In this document: piece after piece, positions 12,991 through 23,900 of the stretch
Layout: the number at the start of each line of letters is the position of its first letter
How positions within the stretch are numbered: position 1 is the stretch's first letter
Position numbers and translations under genes: made by a program
The notes under the pieces: generated by a model
What the model saw: only the letters and a program-made list of their open reading frames with translations
What the model was told of the DNA's origin: nothing
The model's database searches: none
Assembly (NCBI GenBank): GCA_009193035.1
Contig: SWDT01000011.1
Span: forward strand, 868,001-932,000
Source of the DNA: Halicephalobus mephisto
Taxonomy: Eukaryota > Nematoda > Chromadorea > Rhabditida > Panagrolaimidae
Reading direction: 5' to 3'
DNA: 64,000 bases

Positions 12991-13894
12991 TATGTTTAAT
13001 TATTAAAAATTATTAATTTTTAAACTTTTTAAAATTCTTTAATTTTTTAATTTTTAAACTTTTTTAATTTTCAATTTTTTTAATTTTTAAAATTTCTTAA
13101 AATTCTTAATTTTTAAACTTTTTAAAATTTTAAAATTCTTTAAATTTAAAATTTCTTAAAATTCTTAATTTTTAAACTTTTTAAATTTTAAAATTTTTAA
13201 AATTCTTAATTATTAAAAATTCTTAATTATTAAAAATTTTAAATTTTAAACTTTTTTAATTTTCAATTTTTTTTAATTTTTTAATTTTTTTAATTTTAAA
13301 ATTTTTGTTTTTAAATTTTTTTGTTTTTAAATTTTTTTTGTTTTTAAATTTTTTTTGTTTTTTTCTAAAATATTTCCGGGAGTGGTTTTGACGCGAAAAA
13401 TATTTAATTATCAAGAAATATTTGCGTTTTTTATTCAGTGGTTTTTTCTAACATGTTTCAAAAAAGCTGTCCTGACACGAACATCCCTTAATTATCGAGG
13501 AATGCTCGCGCGTTTTTTATTCAATAGTTTTTTAATTTTTCAAGGGAATGTTTCAAAAAAATGGTCTTAACCAAAGTAGTTGAGTTTTCGAAACCTTCAA
13601 TTTTTAAATTTGGAATAATTTAAATTTTTGAATTTGAATTTTTAAAATTTGAATTTTTAAATTTTTAAAATTTTCGAACTTGAATTTTTAAAATTTTAAA
13701 ATTTTCAAACTTGAATTTTTTAAATTTTCGAATTTGAATTTTTCGATTTTTGAACTCGAATTAAATTAATTCAAATTTTTCAATTTCCAAACTCGAATTA
13801 ATTCGAAAGTTCAAAAATCGACAGCTCTGGTCCTGACATTCATGTCTGATTACCAAGTAACTTTAATATGTTCTTTCATTAAATAATGTTTTAA

Positions 13895-14310
13895 AGTAAC
13901 AAATTAAAAAACTGGTCCTAGAACGAATATTTTTTGACTATCAAGTTCTTTTTAAATATTTTAAATTAACAATTTCTTATTTTTAAAGAAAAATTTCGAA
14001 AATTGGTCCTGGAACGAATATTTTTTGACTATCAAGTTCTTTTTAAATATTTTTAACAATTTCTTATTTTTAAAGAAAAATTTCGAAAATTGGTCCTGGG
14101 ACGAATATTTTTTAACTATCAAGTTCTTTTTAAATATTTTTAAAGAAATATTTCGAAAATTGGTCCTAAAACGAATGTTTTTTGACTATTAAGTTCTTTT
14201 TAAATATTTTTAACAATTTCTTATTTTTAAAGAAAAATTTCGAAAATTGGTCCTGGAACGAATGTTTTTTGATTATTGAGTGTTATTTTTGTTTTTTATT
14301 CAATAATTTT
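13895..14310. repeat. Tandem array of about 85-100 bp units with a GGTCCTGGAACGAAT core
   Basis: Five copies of TTCGAAAATTGGTCCTGGAA then CGAATATTTTTTGACTATCA then AGTTCTTTTTAAATATTT. It is a variant of the core family seen at 11855-12990. Confidence 0.8.
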
Positions 14311-14586
14311 TTTTAAAGAATTTTAGAGAATTTTCCAAAAAGTAATGGTCCCGTCACGAACGGTGTCTGATTTCTCTTTCGACTACGAACTTTGTTAAAA
14401 TTACAAAGGATCAATAACAAAATTTTAAAAATTTAAATTTTTTTAAATCAATAATTTTTTATTTTTTAATGAATCAATATTAAATAACAAATTAGTAATA
14501 ATTTCATCGAAAAAAAATTTATTGATTTACAAAAAAAAAACATTGGTCCTGTCAAGAAAAACTTTAAAAATTTCGTTATTGATTTT

Positions 14587-15519
14587 TTAATATCGCCGAT
14601 GATCTCGCCCATAGAATTCAGAAGAAGGTTCCCGTCTTCTTTCGAAATACCGATCGGAACCCTGACTGTAGATCACCCTCTGGACACGAGTGGAATCTAC
14701 TCCGCTCTCCTCCACGGGAATCCTCTCCTCGACGATCGTGTTGGTGGGTAAAGGCGAGCCCAACGGCACTGAACTGGATCTAACGACGACTGGTTGCGGA
14801 TTACGGTTTCGACTTAATGAACGTCTTATTCGACTAATAATTGATGACGGCTGCTGCGCTAGAAAATGCTCTCAACGAGAAAACCAAATTCATTTCGAGA
14901 CCAATTTTGATCAAAACTGGTCCTAACAAGAATATTTGAATTTTCAGAAATTCGTGTCAAGACCAATTTTGATCGAAACTGGTCTTAACAAGAATATTTG
15001 AATTTTCAGAAATTCGTATCAAGACCAATTTTGATCAAAATCGGTCCTAACAAGAATATTTTAATTCTTAAAAATTCGTTTCGAGACCAATTTTGATCAA
15101 ACTGGTCTTGAATGGATAATAGTTTTTTTAAATTTTTGTTGAGTTTTTCAAAAATCAGTCTTGGATGGATTAGTATGTTTAAAAATTACCAGGCGGAGGG
15201 GGAGGTCTGGTGGCCCTCCGGTACCCGAACCACCCGAGGAACCAGATCCCGAGGCAGCAGATGCAGGGCAGGCAGAGACAGAGTAGGACTAAAATGCACC
15301 CAAGACCCCAACCGAGTACTCTTCCGATTTGCCTAGAATTGTCACTAAAAATTTTTTCGAAAAAAATCGTTTCGGGACCCACCAGCCGTAATAAGAGCCG
15401 TAAGCGTAGCCTTCGTCGTAGTACTGTCGTTTTGCTCGACTTCTGGATTCTTTTTCACATGAATCCACAAAAATCAAAAACAACAAGAAACAGAAGAACG
15501 AAAACCACCTGAGTCCCAT
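14587..15519 (-). CDS. Small single-pass Cys/Tyr-rich membrane protein with signal peptide (187 aa)
   Basis: Three exons on the minus strand, 15383-15519, 15190-15344 and 14587-14858, join in phase (564 nt, ATG to TAA). The protein starts with a hydrophobic signal peptide (about residues 1-22) and then a basic RAKR site that suggests furin-type processing. A short Tyr/Gly-rich ectodomain (YYDEGYAYGSYYGC) follows. A strongly hydrophobic segment rich in Cys (about residues 58-82, with CLCLPCICCLGIWFLGW) is followed by PPPPPG and a basic, Ser/Arg-rich, presumably cytoplasmic tail ending GRDHRRY. This layout resembles the CYYR1/Shisa-like group of small membrane adaptors, but no family signature is decisive and the function is unknown. 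Both introns are very short (45 and 331 bp). Upstream ATGs on the same frame (15624) lie before a weaker context; the ATG directly before the signal peptide was chosen. Confidence 0.72.
14880..15115. repeat. Tandem repeat of about 61 bp, four copies, in the intron of the membrane-protein gene
   Basis: Units read GACCAATTTTGATCAAAACT then GGTCCTAACAAGAATATTTG then AATTTTCAGAAATTCGT. They carry another variant of the GGTCCTRACA core. Confidence 0.85.
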
Positions 15520-15929
15520 TTTCGGAAAACAGAATACTGTCGCAGAAGAGATCTGGCCAGTCAAGCCGCGAAATCTCGAGGACTTGAAGGACCATTGTTG
15601 TCTTCTCAATTTTACAAAATTCAAAAAACCAAAAATGGATTCAAAAATTTAAACAAGTTGATCCAGTCGAATCGAGTGATCTCAAGAGGCAGCATGATCC
15701 AAGTCCCGGCCGTCCCCTCAGGGCATTTTTGGGATTTTTCAGAAAAAAAATTATTGATCAAAGTAGTTCAAATTAAAATTTGGAATTTTTCTCAACGAAG
15801 ATTAAAACCGTTATCCTGGATAAATAATCCTTAAATCATGGATTTATAAAAAATTAGAAAAAAACAATTTTTTAAATAATTTTTAAGTATTATTCTAAAA
15901 ATTGAGAATTTTTCGAAATAGTCTTGACA

Positions 15930-17465
15930 CGAATTTTTAGAAAATTTTAGGATTATTAGAAAATTAATCAATTTCGATGATTTGCCAGATTTTCCATTTT
16001 TATAAAGTTTTCTCTTTGCGCGGGAATTCGAAAATTAAAAACAGTAATTTTAAAAAAAAATATATGAATTTTTATTTTTAAAGAATTAAGTAAAAAATTA
16101 ATCAATTTCGATGATTGGCCAGATTTTCCATTTTTACAAAATTTTCTCTTTGCGCGGGAATTCGAAAATTAAAAACAGTAATTTTAAAAAAAAATATATG
16201 AATTTTTATTTTTAAAGAATTAAGTAAAAAATTAAAAAATCAATTTCGATGATTTGCCAGATTTTCCATTTTTACAAAGTTCTCTTCCTTTGCGCGGGAA
16301 TTCGAAAATTCTAAAATTAAAAATAATAATTTTTAAAAAAAATATGTGAATTTTTATTTTTAAAGAATTAAGTAAAAAATTAAAAAATCAATTTCGATGA
16401 TTTTCCATTTTTACAAAGTTTTCTCTTTTTTCGCGGGAATTTAAAAATTATATTTTTATAAAAAATCAAAATTTTTCGAAATTATTTTGATATAAATTTT
16501 TAGAATTTTCTAGAAATTTTGAAAAAGTTTAAAAATTAGTTAATTTTAGAAAATTTTTGTTTAAAAAAATTCATTTTTAAATTAAAATTTCAAAAATCAT
16601 GTTTTTATAAAAATTAAAACGTTTTTTACGAAATTTTTCTGACGCGAATTTACAAAAACTTCCGAAAATTAAGCAAAAGAAAAAGAACGAGCAGATTTCA
16701 TCAGTGGATTATCAGATTTACCGATTTTTCCATTTTTTCCATTTTTACATAATTCTGTTTTTTCACAAAAATCCAAAAATTTCAAAAAATCATTCCATTA
16801 TAAAAATTAAAAATAAAATAATTAACGAAATTGTCTGAAAATCAATTCCTAAAATTTTTTAAGTGCGAGTCGATTTCAACGGAGTTACCAGATTTTCCAT
16901 TTTTTCAAACTTCGCTCCCTTTGCGCGGGAATTCAAAAATTTCAAAAAGTATATTATTATAAAAAAACAAAATTCCCTAAGATTACTTTAACAATAGTTT
17001 TTAAAAGCTTCTAGAATTTCAGAATTTTCAGAAAATTTTAGAATTTTGATAAAATGTAAAAACGCGAGTCGATTTTGTCAGATTTTCCATTTTTAAATAA
17101 CTCTCTCCCTTTTCGCGGGAATTCAAAAATTTCACAAAATTAATTACTGTAAAAATTAAATTTTCCGAAATTGTCTCAATAATAATTTCTAAAAGATCCT
17201 AGAAAGTTCTAAAATTTAGGTAAAACCGCGAGTCGATTTTGTCAGATTTTCCATTTTTAAATAACTCTCTCCCTTTGCGCGGGAATTTAAAAATCATATT
17301 TCACATTACTGTAGAAATAAAATTTCGCGAAATTGTCTCAATAATAATTTCTAAAAGATCCTAGAAAGTTCTAAAATTTAGGTAAAACCACGAGTCGATT
17401 TTGCCAGATTTTCCATTCCTTCCATTTTTTCATAGCTCTCTCCTTTTGTGCGGGAATTTAAAAAT
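15930..17465. repeat. Tandem/dispersed array with TTTCCATTTTTACAAA and TTTGCGCGGGAATTC cores
   Basis: Eight or more copies, about 130-190 bp apart, of a unit holding CGAGTCGATTTTGCCAGATT, TTCCATTTTTACAAA, CTCTCCCTTTGCGCGGGAAT and TCAAAAATT. Further copies occur at 3540-3870 (and inverted at 3255-3330) and at 28497-28910. It fills the spacer between the small membrane-protein gene and RMND5. The GCGCGGGAA core resembles an E2F site, but its repetition suggests repeat biology and not a single regulatory site. Confidence 0.85.
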
Positions 17466-17660
17466 TGTAAAACTATACATATTATTTTTTGCTTGTAAAT
17501 TGACTATTATCCATTCTTACTATTTTACAGTATGAATGTCTTTGCTTGACCTTTGCTGAATCGGGTAACTGGTCCCGAGACGAAAAGTGGTCAGCTGGCA
17601 GTCGACTCGGACCAGAATCGATTTTTTCGTTTTTGTTTGTTTCATTTTTCGATTCCAAAT

Positions 17661-20299
17661 ATGGCGGAATTACTCAACGAAGATGCCCAGAAGGTCGTTA
17701 ATGAATTAGAAAAATGTCGACAACAGTACCAATCCAACTTCGAAAAACAAACAGCGATGCTTCAGAATCTGATGATCCAACTCGTGAACGAACCTATCCA
17801 AGAAGCAGAAGCAAAAAAATCCAAAGGAGAAGATCCAGGACAATTGGAACTCAGTGTGACGGCCCAATGCTTGATAGAATCAGAAGTTTCCAAAGTTCAA
17901 GGAATGATGGATGGATTAGTCAAGAACCACCGGGGATATCACAAAATCGTCTCTCGATGCGGAAAGGATCTCCAAAAAAGTTTCGAACCCAATTTGTCAG
18001 GTTTGTTAAAAAATGAAAAATTTATTGAAAACAATGTGGCTGATAAACAACAAGTGAACAAACTCATATATGAATTCCTACTCGATAAAGGAATGATGGA
18101 TGTTGCAAGTACGTTAAAAAAGGTTTGGATTTTCTTTATTTCTTAAATTTATATATCAATTTTGCTTTTAAAATGTGTATATAAGTTTTATTTCCTAAAT
18201 TCATATATAGATTTCGTAAATTAATATATACATTTCCTTTTTTTTAAAGATTTATATATCAATTTTAACTTTGAAATGTATATAAGTTTATTTCCTAAAT
18301 TCATATATAGATTTTGCAAATTAATATATACATTTTCTTTATTTTAAAGATTTATATATCAATTTTGCTTTTAAAATGTGTATATAAGTTTTATTTTCTA
18401 AATTCATATATAGATTTTGCAAATTAATATATACATTTTCTTTATTTCTTAAATTTATATATCAATTTTGATTTTAAAATTCATAATCAATTATGTTCTC
18501 AAATCCTATAGGTTTTATTTTTGAAATTCATATCAATTTTGGTTGTTTTGTAATTAATTTTTTCCAGGAAGCGGAATTACCCATTGAATCTTCAAAGGAC
18601 AAATCTACAAACGACATCCAGCTCGTAATGAAGCAATTCAGAAAGAAGAATCTGGTGCCGATTATGGAGATGCTCGAAGAAGCGGAATACGGAGACGAAA
18701 TTGAATCTAAAACAATTTTATTCGAAATTTACAAACAACACATGTTGATGTTGCTGGAAAAAGGAAAAAAATCAGAAGCTGTTCTTTTTGGAAAAAAGAA
18801 AGTTCAGACTCTCGGACCTGGATTCGCAAAGGACATTGCTCATCTGATGGGGGCTGTTGTAAGTTATCCCAACCTCAGCGAAAGATATAACGACATTTTT
18901 CATCCTAACAACTGGCAAGTACTGGAATCCAGAATTATCAAGTTGATCTCAGGAAACGACAGTCCATTGGAAACATTGTGAGTTTTTTTATTAATTTCAT
19001 CGAATTTCTAAATTTTTCAAATCTTATCGAGATTTCTAAAACCCTCCAAAATCAGAAATCTGGAAATTTTTTGAGAATTTCGAAATTTTATAAGTTTCTA
19101 GAATCTAAAAACTTGAATTTTCTGGAATTTCTTTGAAATTTTGTAAGTTCCTAAAGTTCCCTAAAATATTTTAGAATTTCTGAAAATCTGGTGGAATTTT
19201 TTCGAACATTTTAGAATTTAAATACTTTTGAATTTTCTGGAATTTCTTTGAAATTTTGTAAGCTCCTAGAGTTCCCTAAAACATTTTAGAATTTCTGAAA
19301 ATCTGGTAGAATTTAAATACTTTTGAATTTTTTAAAATTTTTTTGAAATTTTCGGAATTTTATGTTTCTAGAATCTAATAGAAATTTCTGTAATTTTCTA
19401 AAACTTTCTAGAATTCCAAATTAAATTGTTGGAATCTCCCAGGATCTCGTGGAAGTTTTCTAAATGAAGATGGGAAACTAAGTTTAAAGATATTCCAAAA
19501 AATTTGGAGATTCATGTCAAGATAATTTCGTAGCAATTTAGATTTTATTTTTTACGGTAATATAACTGAAATTTTGAAAATTAAAATAATTTTGGAAAAA
19601 TTTTAATTTTTTAATAATTGAATTTTTGTGGAAATTTTAGAATTTTTAAAAATTTAAAATTTTTTGAATGAAGATCTAAAATTAAATTTTAAAATTAAAA
19701 AAATCAAATTTTTGTCGAAATAATTTTGTAAAAGTTTAGATTTTTAATAATTATTAAAATTCTGTAAAATTTTGGAATTTGATGAAAATTAAAAATTTCA
19801 AAATTTTTAGAAATTTAAGATTTTTTAAGGATTTAAGGGAATTTAGATTTTAAATTTTTAAAATTAAATTTATTTTAAATTTTGAAATTGAATTTATTTT
19901 AATTTTTGGAATTAAATTTATTTTAATTTTTGAAATTGAATTTATTTTAATTGTAGATTGACTGTTGGAGCTAATGCGATGTCTCCGATGCTCTCGATCA
20001 AGAACCTTCTGAGTCGGTCATCGCTTCTGAATAACGATGAATTGCCGGTTTCGATAACGATCCCGAATCCTGTACATTCTACTTTTACTTGTCCGATTTT
20101 GAAGACTCAATCTTCTGAAAGCAACCCTCCAATGAGATTAGGCTGTGGACATGTGATAAGCAGAGATGCGGTTCAAAAATTGACTTCTTCGAGACCGTCC
20201 ACCAGGGTCAGAGTTTCGAGACACAACAACAGGATGAAGTGTCCGTATTGCCCTGAGGAAATTAATACACATGAAAATAAACGTCTTTATTTTAATTGA
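17661..20299 (+). CDS. RMND5: RMND5/GID2-type RING E3 ubiquitin ligase of the CTLH complex (404 aa)
   Basis: Three exons, 17661-18122, 18568-18977 and 19957-20299, join in phase. The protein is 404 aa, close to vertebrate RMND5A. A coiled N-terminus is followed by a LisH motif (about residues 129-160), a CTLH region (about 168-227), a CRA region, and a C-terminal GID-type RING with CPIL at 336, LGCGHVISRDA around 352-362 and MKCPYCPEE around 384-392. The family is the catalytic RING subunit that pairs with MAEA/GID9 in the CTLH/GID ligase. Between CGH and CPYC there is an Arg/Ser-rich insertion of about a dozen residues (SSRPSTRVRVSRHNN region) relative to the vertebrate RING. A TTTACAG acceptor at 17530 gives a likely 5'UTR or trans-splice site. 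The first donor is AAG|GTTTGG, chosen because it keeps phase. Family identification is firm. Confidence 0.93.
18125..18490. repeat. Intron 1 repeat of RMND5, about 120 bp, three copies
   Basis: Units combine TTTATATATCAATTTTGC, TGTATATAAGTTTTATTTCC and AATTCATATATAGATTTTGC. Purely intronic. Confidence 0.75.
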
Positions 20300-20900
20300 T
20301 CCGGGATTTTAAAAGATAAAGATTGGACAAGATAATTGAAAAATCTCGTTTTAGAAAGTGAAAGATAAAAATCTCAGGACCGGATCCGGGAATCCAACGG
20401 ATAGAGCTTATCTCTCTGAATTCAGTTGTTTTCGGTCAGTCACCTGGTCGAAGGTGATCCACGAATCGACTCGGACCCGCGGGCTCTTGAGTGACCCACT
20501 AATTTTCCGACAGAAGTCTTTCAAAATTTTTTCAAATCATAATGTCTAAAATTCAACCTAAATTTATCCAGAAATATTTTTCCTTTCATTTTTATTTAAA
20601 AACTTTTTAAAATTTATTAATTTTAATTTTTTAAATTTTTTAAATTTTTAAAAATTTATTAATTTTTTTAAAAATTTCTTTAATTTATTAATTTTTATTT
20701 TTAAATTTTTTAAATTTATTAATTTTTATTTTAATTTTTTAATTTATTAATTTTTTAAAATTTTTAAAATTTATTAATTTTTATTTATTAATTTTTATTT
20801 TTAAATTTTTTAAATTTATAAATTTTTATTTTTAAAATTTATAAATTTTTATTTTTAATTTTTTAAATTTATTAATTTTTATTTTTAGATCTCTAGTTTT
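20300..20900. other. Spacer between RMND5 and the carboxypeptidase gene
   Basis: The first 250 bp is moderate-GC, probably the RMND5 3'UTR. From 20590 it is simple TTTTTAAATTTATTAATTTT repeat up to the TTTTTAG acceptor at 20888, which may be a trans-splice or 5'UTR acceptor for the next gene. The open frame at 20358-20549 has no protein-like support. Confidence 0.5.
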
Positions 20901-20903
20901 GGG

Positions 20904-23900
20904 ATGACAGTCGTGGCGAATTATATATCGCCACTTCTGCCGTTCTTACTGCTTCTTCCGGTTATTGTAATCGGTCAAGATCTCAATCAAGTCATAAACA
21001 GTACGGAAACTTACAAAGTATTCAGAATATTCCCCAGGGACTGGCGAGATGTCGATTCCATCGCTGCTTTGAGGAGCATGTCCGAGGACAGCGAAGTAAG
21101 TTCCTTATTTATTTATTTCTTCATTTATTTACTTTTATTTACTTATTTACTTATATTTACATACGTATTCATTTATTTACGTATATTTATTTCTTAATCC
21201 ATATATATTGATATATATATTTCGTAATTTTTACATATTTATATAATTATTTCCTTTTTTCGTATATTTAGTTCCTTATCGCTTATTTCTTTACTTATAT
21301 TTACATACCTATTCATTTACTTACATATATTTATTTCTTAATCCATGTATATTCATATATTAATTTGGTGATTTTTACATATTTATATAATTATATAATT
21401 ATTTCCTTTTTTCGTATATTTAGTTCCTTATCGCTTATTTCTTTACTTATTTACTTATATTTACATACGTATTCACTTATTTACATAGATTTATTTAGTA
21501 ATCTATATATATTTACATATATATTCATATATTTATTTTTACATATTTATATAATTATTTCCTTTTTTCATAGATTTAATTCCTTATCACTTATTTCTTT
21601 GTTTATTTATTTACATATGCTTGTACATTTAAATAGTAAATTATATATATTTATTTATCAATTTTTATATTTCTCTATCCTTACTTTTTGGACCTTTAGC
21701 TATATATTTATATATCAATTTATTTATATTTTTATATATTAATTAATTTTCATTTGTTTATATATTAATTTTTATATATTTTTGTATATTAATTTATTTA
21801 TTTATATTTTTATATATTAAATAATTTTCATTTGTTTATGTATTAATTTTTATATATTTTTGTATATTAATTTATTTATTTATATTTTTATATATTAATT
21901 TATATATTTTTATATTTTTATATTAATTTATTTATTTTTATATATTAATTTGCTTTTTTTGTACATTTATTTAATTAATTGTTGATTTATTTATGTGTTT
22001 ATTTATATATATTTGGTTTTAGCTCGATTTTTGGCTGGATTCTCGACAACCAGGTCAATTTGCTGATGTGATGGTTTCTCCGAGGATTCAAGCGGCTGTG
22101 AGAGACTGGTTGATGGAACGGAATTTGAGATTTCGTGTGACGATCAATGACGTCGCTAAATTAATTTATCAACATGAACATTCTCATAAATCTATCATTA
22201 AAAATAAATATACAAATTCTGAAATTAACGAAGAAGTCAGAAAATCTGAAGACGAAATTTTGCAAAAAATTGATCGACTTCGGGACGCGCCGATCGCGGA
22301 AGACGCCGAAGGCGCTAAGTTTGGTGATTGAAGTTTTAAAATTTTGTTAATTTTAAAATTTATTTAGGAAATAGACCATTTGAATTTTTAAGAAAAGTAA
22401 AAGGTTACAATTATCCATTTGGACAGTACACTAATTACGCCACAATGCTGAGATTTATGAGAACTATCGAATTTTATTATCCTCATTTGGCAAAACTGGT
22501 CAGAATCGGCATGACTCATGAAGGAAGACCCATCGAAGGCCTCAAGTTGGGCTATCATGTCACTAACAACACCAAAAAAGTTTTCTGGATCGATGGCAAC
22601 ATCCACGCCAGGGAATGGGCCAGTTCTCACACGGCTTTGTTCATCATCAACCAGTTAGTCGCTGGATACGGGAAAGATCCCCTGGTCACCCACTACATGA
22701 ACAACTTGAACTTCATCGTCGTTCCTTGTTTGAATCCCGATGGATACGAGTACTCTAGATCCAGCATGAATCCAAATGTAAGTTTTAAAAAATAAAAAGT
22801 AAAAAATCTGAAAATTACATAAATTTAATCAAAAAAATCCAAAAATAATAAATTTGAAAAAATTTTTGAATATTCTTGTTTGCGATAATTTGGCGATCTG
22901 TCTCTAATGAAAATTCACTCCTGTACTGAGCGCGAGTCAGCCCAAATATTCATTTTTGCGAAATAAAAATCAGTGCGAGTCACTTCGGCGAACAGTTCAA
23001 AAGAACCATTCATTCCTCAAAAATCAGCGCGAGTCACTTCAGCCATTCTTTTTAAGAACTCAAGCCAGTGCGAGTCATTTTCACCGGACCATTCATTCCT
23101 AGGTATTCCATGCGAGTCATTTACAAATTGCTGACAATGAGCCGTTTATTCCTTTGTATGAAGTGCGAGTCGAAGTTATTTCTTTGTTTAGAATAAAACC
23201 AGTGCGAGTGAATTGATTTGGTCTGATTTCGACTCTCGCGTAACTATGTGCAAATTAATTTTTTTCGAAGCACTTTCACAATTGCGTTGAAATTTTGACC
23301 TTATCTGAATTACGGTATTTCATATAGATGTTTTTTAAAATGTTAAATCTGGATAGAAATAGGTGAAAAATTCGAACATGGTTTTATTACAGAAGACCTC
23401 GTAACTTTTTTATTTTGTTCAGTGTAGCTCGTCAAATGGTCCAGTTTTCCGTAAAAAATAAAATTTTATGTCACAAATTTCAAATGTTTATGAAAATTCA
23501 CAATTTTTTATTTTTAGTCAAAATTGAAATTTTCAATTTTTAAAAATTTTCAGATTAGTTTGAATTTGATTTTTTTGATCAAATTATGTCGGAATCTAAA
23601 AAGTGGTGGATATTTAAATGAAAGGGGAAATCTGGAGTGTGGTTGGAAGGGCTTATCCAATTACTGTAAAAAAATTCAATTTTGAGGTCGATTTTTTGTA
23701 GATCTCGGCACTGATGCAAAAGTTGTGGTTTTCCGTACAGTACTGAGGTCTATAAAAAGGCCAATATCAAAGTCGGAATCTGCTTGCAGCATTAGGGCAG
23801 ATAAATTAACATGTTCATAGTTCTGTTTAAGACTTCGAAACCTGCAGTCTGCTTGCAACATTAGGGCAGATAAGTTGACATGTTCATAGTTCTGTTTACG

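Noticed and set aside
20358..20549. 63-aa plus-strand frame after RMND5
   Set aside because: No domain, signal peptide or splice support; probably RMND5 3'UTR.
21365..21742. 125-aa Phe/Tyr/Ile-rich open frame
   Set aside because: TA-rich tandem repeats inside an intron; composition follows the repeat.
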